Assembly (NCBI GenBank): GCA_946415795.1 | Contig: CAMKTW010000029.1 | Location: forward strand, 1-11,557 | Reading direction: 5' to 3' | From: an uncultured Bacteroidales bacterium | GTDB taxonomy: Bacteria; Bacteroidota; Bacteroidia; Bacteroidales; UBA932 | DNA length: 11,557 bases | Shown: one piece after another, positions 1-7,487 of the stretch | Layout: each line of letters opens with the position of its first letter | Numbering within the stretch: the stretch's first letter is position 1 | Program-made: the position numbers and the translations under genes | The notes under the pieces: generated by a model | The model's input: the letters and a program-made list of their open reading frames with translations, nothing else | Databases searched by the model: none | Told to the model about the DNA's origin: nothing

Positions 1-1
1 C

Positions 2-334
2 CTGACAATCCTTGCCACGGCCCTCACAGAGACAGGTTCAAAGATGGACGAGGTCATCTTTGAGGAGTTCAAGGGTACCGGCAACCTGGAGCTGCAGCTG
101 GACCGCAAACTCTCCAACAAGCGTATTTTCCCTGCAGTGGATGTCACCCTGTCCAGTACCCGCCGTGACGATTTGCTCTACAACCCTGACCACGTGAACC
201 GTATCTGGATACTGCGCAAGTATCTTTCCGATATGAATTCCGTTGAGGCGATGGAGTTTATGAAGACCCGGCTGGAGCGTACCCGCGACAACGAGGAGTT
301 CCTCTTTACAATGCAGTCGGATTCTCTGGATTAA
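2..334 (+). CDS. rho: Transcription termination factor Rho, C-terminal fragment (5' end outside window)
   Basis: Rho is a hexameric RNA-dependent ATPase that translocates along nascent RNA and releases RNA polymerase. Only the last 110 residues lie in the window; the frame is open to the left edge, beginning LTILATAL. The stretch TGSKMDEVIFEEFKGTGN is the characteristic Rho segment holding the R-loop that contacts RNA in the central channel, followed by ELQLDRKLSNKRIFPAVD, the STRRDDLL segment and the helical tail WILRKYLSDMNSVEAMEF. This lines up with the end of E. coli Rho without gaps of note. The N-terminal RNA-binding domain and the Walker motifs lie outside the window. The TAA stop at 332-334 interlocks with the tamB stop on the other strand. 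No U-rich intrinsic terminator follows. Identification is by remembered family sequence and is very secure. Confidence 0.97.
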   Translation: MTILATALTETGSKMDEVIFEEFKGTGNLELQLDRKLSNKRIFPAVDVTLSSTRRDDLLYNPDHVNRIWILRKYLSDMNSVEAMEFMKTRLERTRDNEEFLFTMQSDSLD

Positions 335-3300
335 TCCACCTTCCTTGAGGTGGAATCAAGGGGTGCTTCGCCGATTGGCGAGGCACCTCTTCTTTCGTCA
401 GGACGGTTGCGGCGGAAGAGGTCCAGAAACTTGTTGAACTCCTGTTTGAAGGAGATGCCGATGCCGTTGCGCTGGGTCTGGTCAAGGTAGTTGCTGTATT
501 CGTCGGCAGAGTGGGAGAACAGTTTCAGGCGGGTCTTGCCTGTGCGACCAAGCTTTATCTCCACATCCACGTCGCCCACGATATCCTCGCGGGTGCTGGT
601 CATATAGCGCCGGTTGCCTATGTTGCCGTTTACGCTCACGCGGTTGTTCATCAGCTGGGTGGATACCGCAACGTCAAAGATGTCCTGGCCGGTGCTGCTG
701 GGCTGGTAGTTGAATCCGAGGTCGATGGGGATGTTGAGCTGCTGGAAGATGCTGTTCAGCTGGTTGCTCATAATCTCGGTAGCGTTGAAGTATGAGATGG
801 ATGTGTTGTTCACGATGCCGCTCTGCTCGTCAGGAATGAATGACCCCGATAATATCAGCGCCAAGAACTGCCGCATACGCTTCTCTTCAGTATTCAGGGT
901 GTTGTCTATCATCGCCTTGGTGGTGGGGTCAAGGTCGTTAATATCTATCGTGAAGCTCAGGTTGGGGTTGGAGAGCTTGTCTGTAACCAGGATCCCGCAG
1001 TTGACAGGGCGGCGGAGAGAAGAACTGTTTCTGCTCCCGTCTGCCATAAGGGGTGATATCGAAGCTTTGGTCCTGTAAGATGCGGTCATATCCAGCTCCG
1101 ATTGCATAATGTCTCCGGTAAAGTGTATCGTGCTGCCGTTGTCAAGAGTGAAATCGCGCGTTACAAGTCCCAGCAGGGTGAGCCGGTAGTTACCTTCAGA
1201 GACTGTGTAGTCACCCATAATGGAGAAGTTGTTGTCGATAACGTTGATGTCCACCGTGCCGTTTCCCTTTACCCGCAAGGCGTCCCCCCTGTCGCTGTCC
1301 ACCTCAATGTTCAGGTCGGCCTGTTCGGTGGCCCTTATGCGGGCATACACGTTGATTCCGGTGCTCCCCGCGAGTTCTTCTGTCTGCCCCTTGACCTTAT
1401 ACAGGCTTACCAGGGAGTCGATTGAAGAGAGCCTCGGTTTGGGGCGGCTGTCCACGAAGGTCAGGATGGAGGTGCTGGAGTTAGTGGCGTTGCCGATGGG
1501 TATGTTCATAACCGTCCCGTCGCGTGTGACAATATCCAGATTCAGGTCGATTTTGTTCAGGGGCCCGGATATGCCGATCCGCCCGGATGCGTACGCCTTC
1601 CCGTAGAAGGTCGGGTTATCGGCAAGGACGGTGTTCAGACCCATAATGTTGTTTGCCCTGATGTTCAGCCCCAGGTTAAAGTCCTTGAAGTGGTCGTGTG
1701 TGACCTCTCCGCTCAGGCGTCCGGTACCTTCTTCCATATCGCGGATGCTGAAATCCCGGAGGGTAATCTTGTGGCTGTCCACGTCCACAAAGCCGTCCAG
1801 TCTGTAGGGGACCTGGGTGTAATCCAGTTTGGCGCATAAATCCTCGAGATGTGCTCCGTGGCACTTGACGTCGGGACAAGACAGCGGACCGGAGACGGTG
1901 ATGTCGGACGTGAGGGTGCCGGACAAGTCGGTTGCCAGGGTGGATATGAACGGTTCGATTGCACCGACGCTCATCTTTTCTGTCTTGATTGTTGCAAACA
2001 GATTGGATTTATCCGGCTCGTAGTATCCGGTGGCAGATAGTACTTGCTTACCCTGTATGGTATTGGTTGCCAAAAGATTGGCCCTGTGAAGAGTGTCGTC
2101 CCAATTGCTGGTCAGGGCTATCTGTCCAATCTCCTGTTCTGCCAGATAGAGTGAATCCACCGCAATATCTGCAATCAGGTCGGGATGCGAGAAAACAGAA
2201 GTGAGCTTACCCTCTCCAGACAGTTTCCCCCGGATATTGAGCGGGTCCTTCATAAGCATATTCACCAGAGATAGGTCCAGGTTGTCGATATCAAAACTGC
2301 AGGACTCATCCTGGCTTTCGGAAAGGACGCCGTCGGCGGCGATTCCCTGATCGCGGTTGTAAACCTTGAAATCGTTGATTGCAATATGCTTGTCGGAGAA
2401 ATACATAGAAGAGGGGTTTATCTTCCAATCTTCGCCGCCGATGCGCAGGAAAGAGTCTCCCAGATGAAGCAGCATTTTCTGGTTACCCTCGTTGAGGTTG
2501 GGGAAGGCTGCCATAGCATACAGGTGGCCGGCATCAAGCGAATCGGGATCGTTGCAGTAATCTGCTGTAACCAGGGCGCAGTTGCCGGAGCAATCCGCCT
2601 TGATCCGCCCGTCAGAGAAGGTGATGTCACCTACGCGGACCAGCTCTGTGGTAATGTTTGCAGACGATGATTCCTTGAAGAAATCGAATCCCGCGTCAAG
2701 ATCCTGGACAAAGATGTTGTCGTAGGCCAGCAAGGGTGACTTTACAGATACCGTTCCGGTACTGTCGCCTGGCGATTTTATGGCTATGGCCGTGCCGTTC
2801 TCTATGTGGATTTCAGGCAAAAGGAATCCCAGCAGACCCCGCAGGTCGCCGGCCTTGACATTAAGGTCGTACCGGTCGCTGCCAAGTACGGGCGGATTAT
2901 CCATCCTTTTGGCCAGGTTATCCAGTTTTCCCATCAGCACCAGCCCTTCAAGCTGGGGGATTATGTCTGCCACAAATGCGCTTCCGCGGTAACGTGCTTT
3001 CAGCATATTGCTGTTTATGCCCAGCATATAGCGATTGTCCCCGTTGAATGAAATCGCCTCGATGTCGTCTAAGCAGAAGGTGCCGTCGGGGCTCTTGCAC
3101 TCTATGTCGGTGACGTTAATCTTGCCCATCAGCCTCCCGTCGGGTGTCCGGGTGAAATCTGCCAGGGCATTGAGCCGTGCGGTCGAGACGGGGCGTTTGT
3201 CAAAGTTCAGGGCGGCCAGGTCGGCGTGGCCCAGCGACAGTTTTATGTGGTAAAGGCTGTTGCCGGAAGCGCTGGAGGGCGCCAGAATCCCCTGCAGCAT

Positions 3301-4809
3301 AAATTTCAGGTTGGGATCGGAGCATACCACCCTCCCTTCAAACTCTTCGCTCTTCCAGTTTCCGGCGGCGGAAATGTTGGTGTATTTATAGCCATTGAAC
3401 TCGACGGAGGGGATGGAGATGTCATCTATATAGTATTCGTCTTTATTGGCCTCGTTGGCAAAGAGGGTCGATAAGGATGCGTGGCAGGAAGCCTTGCCCA
3501 GGTTCTTTATCTGAAGCAGGTGTCCGAGGTCAAAGTCGTGAATGTCTGTATAGCCCAGGAGTTCGTAGCCCTTGCCCACGACGTCCCTGCAGATAATATC
3601 CACATTGACGTTCCCGATGTCGCTGACAACCTTGCCATACGCTACGAAATCCTCGAAAAAGCCGTTGAGCGTGCCGGTAAAGCGGAAGCGGGAGCCGGGT
3701 GCAAGGGAGGAGATGGAAGATTTGTCAAAGTGCTTTTTGTCGGGAGTACACTGCCAGACTATTTCTGCCACGTCCTGCATCGTGGTGTAACTATTGTTTA
3801 CCTTGATTGTGGCCATAGTACTCTCGGCATCGGGAAGCCCCACCAGATGGGCGCTGAGATCGACGAAACTTTCCCTGCTGCCTGAATATACCCGGAGCGA
3901 TTCTGAGGTCAGGTTGGATACCGTTCCGGATACGTGGCCGTCCACGATGAGTTTCAGCTCAATGTAGCCGATGTCCTCGGCAAAGTGCTGGATACTCCTC
4001 AAATCCAGCGTGGACTCTTTGATGGTGGCATCCAGGGCGACCTTGTCGAAGAAATCGTTGAAGTCACTGAAATCCTTGAATGATATTTCAGCCTTTGGAA
4101 TATTCAACTTGGAGAATGTGTCGTCGTAGTTCAGTTTAGCGATATGAAGTCCGGTAGAGTCGTACCCGGCATCAAACGAGAGGTTCCTGAGCTGGGCGCC
4201 GCTTCCCTCTTCACGCAGGGCGATCTTCCTGACTTTCATAGATGCGCTCCTGCCGTCGTAGTCAACGTCGCGGATGTCCACGTCCAGGCCGGTTACCAGC
4301 AGGTCGTTGAAGTCAATCGTCCGGGACGATTGCTCCCGGTTGACGTGGTTGGCGCCCTCGTTATAGTTGACGACCTTGAAATCGTTGAGAATCAGGCGGC
4401 CCACGTGGATGTCAATATCGGGCAGCGTGAAAGGGGTGTCGGACTCCGGCTTTTCAGATGAGGGGAAGTTAGATGGATATATCGTCCCCTTGTCCAGGGT
4501 CAGGCGGTTGACCTTTATATCTCCCTTGAGCAGCGACAGGGGTGATATAGAGAGCATAGCCCTGTTGCAACATATCAGGGTGTCGCTTCCGCTGCCGACA
4601 CTGATGTCGTCCAGGATAACCCTGTCAATCAAGGCAAAGTGAACGTCGCCCACCTTAAGGTCGAGCCCTGTTTTTTCGCTGACGGATGCCAATACCTTGT
4701 CGCACAATGCCTTCTGCACGGCAGGAATCTGCAGCAGAACCACGGCGGCGACCACTGTCGCCACAAACGCGGCCAGGATTGCCAGAGGTATCTTCATCCA
4801 TCTCTTCAT
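331..4809 (-). CDS. tamB: TamB-family translocation/assembly module protein (DUF490/AsmA-like)
   Basis: This is a 1492-residue envelope protein of the TamB/AsmA-like group, whose members form long hydrophobic beta-taco bridges spanning the periplasm. They take part in outer-membrane protein assembly and phospholipid transport. In Bacteroidota, TamB is thought to work with the lipoprotein TamL rather than TamA. An N-terminal signal anchor covers residues 7-29 (KIPLAILAAFVATVVAAVVL). An AsmA-like start follows (about 30-110, SEKTGLDLKVGDVHFALIDR), then more than 1000 residues of beta-rich repeats. The C-terminal TamB domain carries MRQFLALILSGSFIP at about 1312-1326, then VSVNGNIGNRRY and an amphipathic beta end. 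E. coli TamB has about 1260 residues, so this is longer, as is usual for Bacteroidales. The ATG at 4809 is favoured because a consensus promoter lies just upstream. It is transcribed divergently from gyrA and convergently with rho. A tamA/tamL partner is not in the window. Family call firm; exact role inferred. Confidence 0.93.
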   Translation of the reverse strand: MKRWMKIPLAILAAFVATVVAAVVLLQIPAVQKALCDKVLASVSEKTGLDLKVGDVHFALIDRVILDDISVGSGSDTLICCNRAMLSISPLSLLKGDIKVNRLTLDKGTIYPSNFPSSEKPESDTPFTLPDIDIHVGRLILNDFKVVNYNEGANHVNREQSSRTIDFNDLLVTGLDVDIRDVDYDGRSASMKVRKIALREEGSGAQLRNLSFDAGYDSTGLHIAKLNYDDTFSKLNIPKAEISFKDFSDFNDFFDKVALDATIKESTLDLRSIQHFAEDIGYIELKLIVDGHVSGTVSNLTSESLRVYSGSRESFVDLSAHLVGLPDAESTMATIKVNNSYTTMQDVAEIVWQCTPDKKHFDKSSISSLAPGSRFRFTGTLNGFFEDFVAYGKVVSDIGNVNVDIICRDVVGKGYELLGYTDIHDFDLGHLLQIKNLGKASCHASLSTLFANEANKDEYYIDDISIPSVEFNGYKYTNISAAGNWKSEEFEGRVVCSDPNLKFMLQGILAPSSASGNSLYHIKLSLGHADLAALNFDKRPVSTARLNALADFTRTPDGRLMGKINVTDIECKSPDGTFCLDDIEAISFNGDNRYMLGINSNMLKARYRGSAFVADIIPQLEGLVLMGKLDNLAKRMDNPPVLGSDRYDLNVKAGDLRGLLGFLLPEIHIENGTAIAIKSPGDSTGTVSVKSPLLAYDNIFVQDLDAGFDFFKESSSANITTELVRVGDITFSDGRIKADCSGNCALVTADYCNDPDSLDAGHLYAMAAFPNLNEGNQKMLLHLGDSFLRIGGEDWKINPSSMYFSDKHIAINDFKVYNRDQGIAADGVLSESQDESCSFDIDNLDLSLVNMLMKDPLNIRGKLSGEGKLTSVFSHPDLIADIAVDSLYLAEQEIGQIALTSNWDDTLHRANLLATNTIQGKQVLSATGYYEPDKSNLFATIKTEKMSVGAIEPFISTLATDLSGTLTSDITVSGPLSCPDVKCHGAHLEDLCAKLDYTQVPYRLDGFVDVDSHKITLRDFSIRDMEEGTGRLSGEVTHDHFKDFNLGLNIRANNIMGLNTVLADNPTFYGKAYASGRIGISGPLNKIDLNLDIVTRDGTVMNIPIGNATNSSTSILTFVDSRPKPRLSSIDSLVSLYKVKGQTEELAGSTGINVYARIRATEQADLNIEVDSDRGDALRVKGNGTVDINVIDNNFSIMGDYTVSEGNYRLTLLGLVTRDFTLDNGSTIHFTGDIMQSELDMTASYRTKASISPLMADGSRNSSSLRRPVNCGILVTDKLSNPNLSFTIDINDLDPTTKAMIDNTLNTEEKRMRQFLALILSGSFIPDEQSGIVNNTSISYFNATEIMSNQLNSIFQQLNIPIDLGFNYQPSSTGQDIFDVAVSTQLMNNRVSVNGNIGNRRYMTSTREDIVGDVDVEIKLGRTGKTRLKLFSHSADEYSNYLDQTQRNGIGISFKQEFNKFLDLFRRNRPDERRGASPIGEAPLDSTSRKVD
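335..354. other. Small hairpin at the rho/tamB convergent junction
   Basis: The arms TCCACCT (335-341) and AGGTGGA (348-354) form a 7-bp perfect stem with a 6-nt loop, starting directly after the rho stop codon and lying inside the last codons of tamB. No T tract follows on either strand, so it is not a standard intrinsic terminator. It could stabilise the rho 3' end or be chance. Confidence 0.4.
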
Positions 4810-4831
4810 CGGGCACTATTGCTTTAACTTA

Positions 4832-4862
4832 CAAAAATAATTAATTGGTGTGATTAATCAAA
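4832..4862 (-). promoter_or_regulatory. tamB promoter, Bacteroidetes sigma-ABfr type
   Basis: Read on the minus strand, TTTG (4862 to 4859) is the -33 box and TATTTTTG (4839 to 4832) is the -7 box, a full match to TAnnTTTG. The spacer is exactly 19 nt, the known spacing for this sigma factor. Transcription would begin near 4825, giving a leader of about 15 nt before the ATG at 4809. The spacer is bracketed by two ATTAAT hexamers. Confidence 0.75.
4840..4858. promoter_or_regulatory. Possible operator: ATTAAT-N7-ATTAAT in the tamB promoter spacer
   Basis: ATTAAT at 4840-4845 and again at 4853-4858 are separated by 7 bp. The hexamer is self-complementary, so the pair is both a direct and an inverted repeat. 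The 19-bp unit fills the tamB spacer from edge to edge. This geometry would suit a dimeric repressor, but the DNA is AT-rich and chance is a real alternative. No regulator gene is nearby. Confidence 0.3.
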
Positions 4863-4870
4863 GGAGGTGA
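4860..4870 (+). other. Shine-Dalgarno look-alike, probably not used
   Basis: AAAGGAGGTGA is fully complementary to the usual 16S 3' end (UCACCUCCUUU). No in-frame start codon lies at a workable distance: the GTG at 4867 is inside the motif and the next ATG (4897) is 26 nt beyond it. It also lies upstream of the inferred gyrA transcription start, so it would not be in the gyrA mRNA. Its left end overlaps the tamB -33 box on the other strand. Confidence 0.5.
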
Positions 4871-4878
4871 ATTTTCAT

Positions 4879-4909
4879 TTTGCCAGCACTGAAAAAATGA
4901 CTAAATTTA
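4879..4909 (+). promoter_or_regulatory. gyrA promoter, Bacteroidetes sigma-ABfr type
   Basis: TTTG at 4879-4882 (-33) and TAAATTTA at 4902-4909 (-7, one mismatch to TAnnTTTG) are 19 nt apart. Transcription would begin near 4914-4917. This places the upstream in-frame codons GTG 4867 and ATG 4897 before or inside the promoter, and leaves ATG 4942 or 4954 as the translation start, with a leader of about 25-40 nt. Confidence 0.65.
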
Positions 4910-4953
4910 CGCCCTTATGTGACACAAAAAGATATTTGGAAATGATAGAAGAA

Positions 4954-7470
4954 ATGGACGAGATTCAGGGTAGGATTATCCCTGTCAATATAGAGAGCGA
5001 GATGAAGAGCTCCTACATAGATTATTCTATGTCGGTTATCGTTTCGCGTGCCCTGCCTGATGTCAGGGACGGTATGAAGCCTGTGCACCGTCGCGTGCTG
5101 TTCGGTATGGACGGACTTGGCGTGGGCTACAGCGGCAGCACAAAGAAGTCTGCCCGTATCGTGGGTGATGTGCTGGGTAAGTACCACCCGCACGGCGACA
5201 GCAGCGTATATGACGCGATGGTGCGCCTGGCGCAGCCTTGGAATATGCGTTACCCGCTGGTTTTCGGGCAGGGTAACTTTGGCAGCGTGGACGGTGACTC
5301 CCCCGCGGCTATGCGTTATACAGAGGCCAAGCTGGAGCGCCTGGCAGAGGATATCCTCGCCGATCTCGACAAGAATACGGTGGATTTCCGCCCCAACTTT
5401 GACGAGACTCTCCCCGAACCGGTGGTGCTCCCCGCCAAGGCTCCCGTGCTGCTGCTCAACGGAAGCAACGGTATCGCCGTAGGTATGGCTACCAATATGC
5501 CGCCCCATAACATCACAGAAATATGCAACGCAATCTGCGCCTATATCGACGACCCTGAGATTACCGTGGAGGGGCTTATGGAGCACGTCAAGGGCCCCGA
5601 TTTCCCCACGGGCGGCATCATCCAGGGGCTGCAGGGCATCAAGGATGCCTTTGAAACCGGTCGCGGACGCATAGTTATCCGCTCAAAGACAGAGATAGAG
5701 GTCTCCGAGAGCGGTCGCGAAACCATAGTCATCAGCGAGATTCCCTATCAGGTCAACAAGCGGGAGATGATAGAGAAGATTGCAGAGCTTGTTGAGAACA
5801 AGAAGATTGACGGCATCTCATATATCAACGACGAGAGCGACCGCAAGGGTATGCGTGTCGTCATCAAGCTCAAGATGGGGGCATCGTCGAATGTCGTGCT
5901 CAGCAACCTGTACAAATATACCCCTGTCCAGTCCAGCTTCTCGGTGAACAATATAGCCCTGGTTGACGGCAAGCCCCGCCTGCTAAACCTCAAGGATCTC
6001 ATCCACTATTTTGTCCGCCACCGCCACGAAGTGGTGGTCCGCCGCGCCAAGTTCGACCTGGACAAGGCGGAGAAGCGTGCCCACATACTTGAGGGACTGC
6101 TCAAGGCGCTTGATATCATCGACCTTATCATTGAGCATATCCGTGCATCCAAGACTGTGCAGGAGGCTCGTGACGGCCTGATGGAGAAGTTCGGCTTTAC
6201 ACAGCCCCAGGCCGATGCTATAGTCGAGATGCGTCTGCGTCAGCTTACCGGACTGGAGCGCGAGAAACTGCAGGCAGAATACGATGACCTTGAGAAACTG
6301 ATCCACCACCTGCGTGAGGTGCTTGCAGACGAGAGGCTTCAGCTTGGCATCATAAAGGACGAGATGCAGGAGCTGATTGCAAAATACGGTGACGGGCGCC
6401 GTACGGAGATTGCCCCGACAGCCGACGACATCAATCCTGAAGATTTTTACAAAGATGAGGACGTGGTGATCACCATATCCCATCTCGGTTACATAAAGCG
6501 CACCCCCTTGAGTGAATACCGCACCCAGGCACGCGGCGGTGTGGGCAGCAAGGGCAGCACAACCCGCGACGAAGATTTCATAGAGCACATCTATGTGGCC
6601 AACAACCACAGCACTATGATGTTCTTCACCGCGATGGGCCGCTGCTACTGGCTCAAGACATACGAAATCCCGGAAGGTGTCAAAGCCTCCAAGGGCCGAG
6701 CTATCCAGAACGTCCTCAATATAGAGGTCGGTGACAGCGTGAAGGCGTACATCAACGTCCGCAATCTGGGCGATGACGAGTTCGTCGGCAACCACTACGT
6801 AGTGATGGTCACCAGGAACGGTACCTTCAAGAAAACATCGCTCCGCGAGTATTCACGTCCCCGCAGCAAGGGTGTGAACGCCATCGTTGTCCGCGAGGGT
6901 GACGAACTGCTTGAGGCAAGGCTCACTGACGGCAACAACTTTATATCCATCGCCAGCAAGCAGGGTCGTGTCTGCACCTTCCACGAGAGCGGAGCCCGAG
7001 CCGTGGGCCGCACCAGCATCGGCGTCCGCGGTATGGATATCGGCGATGACCTGTCGGTCAACGAGGTAATCGGTATGGTTTGCGTTGACAGCGGTCTGCC
7101 GGAGGATCAGCGCCCGCAGATACTCGTGGTGAGCGAAAACGGCTTTGGCAAGCGCAGCGATGTTGCCGAATACCGCATCACCAACCGCGGCGGCAAGGGT
7201 GTCAAGACCATCAACATCACGGAAAAGACTGGCGCGCTTATTGCTATAAAGGATGTTACGGATGACAATGACCTGATGATAATAAACCGTTCCGGTATCG
7301 CAATCCGTATGTCGGTAGATAATTTGAGGGTTATGGGTCGTGCCACACAGGGCGTGAAGCTGATAAACCTCCGCGAGGGCGATTCGATAGCATCTGTATG
7401 CGTAGTGCCAAAGAGCGAGGAACCGGCCCTGAAGCCAGAAGAAGGTGAAGTAGTAGAAAGTAATAACTAA
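4954..7470 (+). CDS. gyrA: DNA gyrase subunit A
   Basis: GyrA is the DNA-cleaving subunit of the A2B2 gyrase, which adds negative supercoils using ATP hydrolysed by GyrB. With the start at 4954 the protein has 838 residues. The N-terminal core runs RIIPVNIESEMKSSYIDYSM, then PDVRDGMKPVHRR, then KYHPHGDSSVYDAMVR. The catalytic tyrosine is in AAMRYTEAKL and falls at residue 122, the E. coli number, which supports this start. ATG 4942 (four residues longer) is the main alternative; the open frame reaches back to a GTG at 4867 that lies upstream of the promoter. The tower and coiled-coil follow, then a C-terminal beta-pinwheel with TNRGGKG near 743-749, a GyrA-box variant that favours GyrA over ParC. 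The quinolone-resistance positions are Ser83 and Asp87, the susceptible-type residues. The tail after about 820 is acidic. The exported TPR gene starts 17 nt downstream, probably in the same transcript. Confidence 0.97.
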   Translation: MDEIQGRIIPVNIESEMKSSYIDYSMSVIVSRALPDVRDGMKPVHRRVLFGMDGLGVGYSGSTKKSARIVGDVLGKYHPHGDSSVYDAMVRLAQPWNMRYPLVFGQGNFGSVDGDSPAAMRYTEAKLERLAEDILADLDKNTVDFRPNFDETLPEPVVLPAKAPVLLLNGSNGIAVGMATNMPPHNITEICNAICAYIDDPEITVEGLMEHVKGPDFPTGGIIQGLQGIKDAFETGRGRIVIRSKTEIEVSESGRETIVISEIPYQVNKREMIEKIAELVENKKIDGISYINDESDRKGMRVVIKLKMGASSNVVLSNLYKYTPVQSSFSVNNIALVDGKPRLLNLKDLIHYFVRHRHEVVVRRAKFDLDKAEKRAHILEGLLKALDIIDLIIEHIRASKTVQEARDGLMEKFGFTQPQADAIVEMRLRQLTGLEREKLQAEYDDLEKLIHHLREVLADERLQLGIIKDEMQELIAKYGDGRRTEIAPTADDINPEDFYKDEDVVITISHLGYIKRTPLSEYRTQARGGVGSKGSTTRDEDFIEHIYVANNHSTMMFFTAMGRCYWLKTYEIPEGVKASKGRAIQNVLNIEVGDSVKAYINVRNLGDDEFVGNHYVVMVTRNGTFKKTSLREYSRPRSKGVNAIVVREGDELLEARLTDGNNFISIASKQGRVCTFHESGARAVGRTSIGVRGMDIGDDLSVNEVIGMVCVDSGLPEDQRPQILVVSENGFGKRSDVAEYRITNRGGKGVKTINITEKTGALIAIKDVTDDNDLMIINRSGIAIRMSVDNLRVMGRATQGVKLINLREGDSIASVCVVPKSEEPALKPEEGEVVESNN

Positions 7471-7487
7471 TTTATAACTGAACAATT

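Noticed and set aside
4867..4953. gyrA start at GTG 4867 or ATG 4897
   Set aside because: Both lie before or between the inferred promoter boxes, the GTG is inside the Shine-Dalgarno-like motif, and the added residues extend past the usual GyrA N-terminus.
5983..6795. 270-codon open frame antisense to gyrA
   Set aside because: It lies within the conserved gyrA coding region, its product resembles no family that I know, and it has no promoter or gene context.
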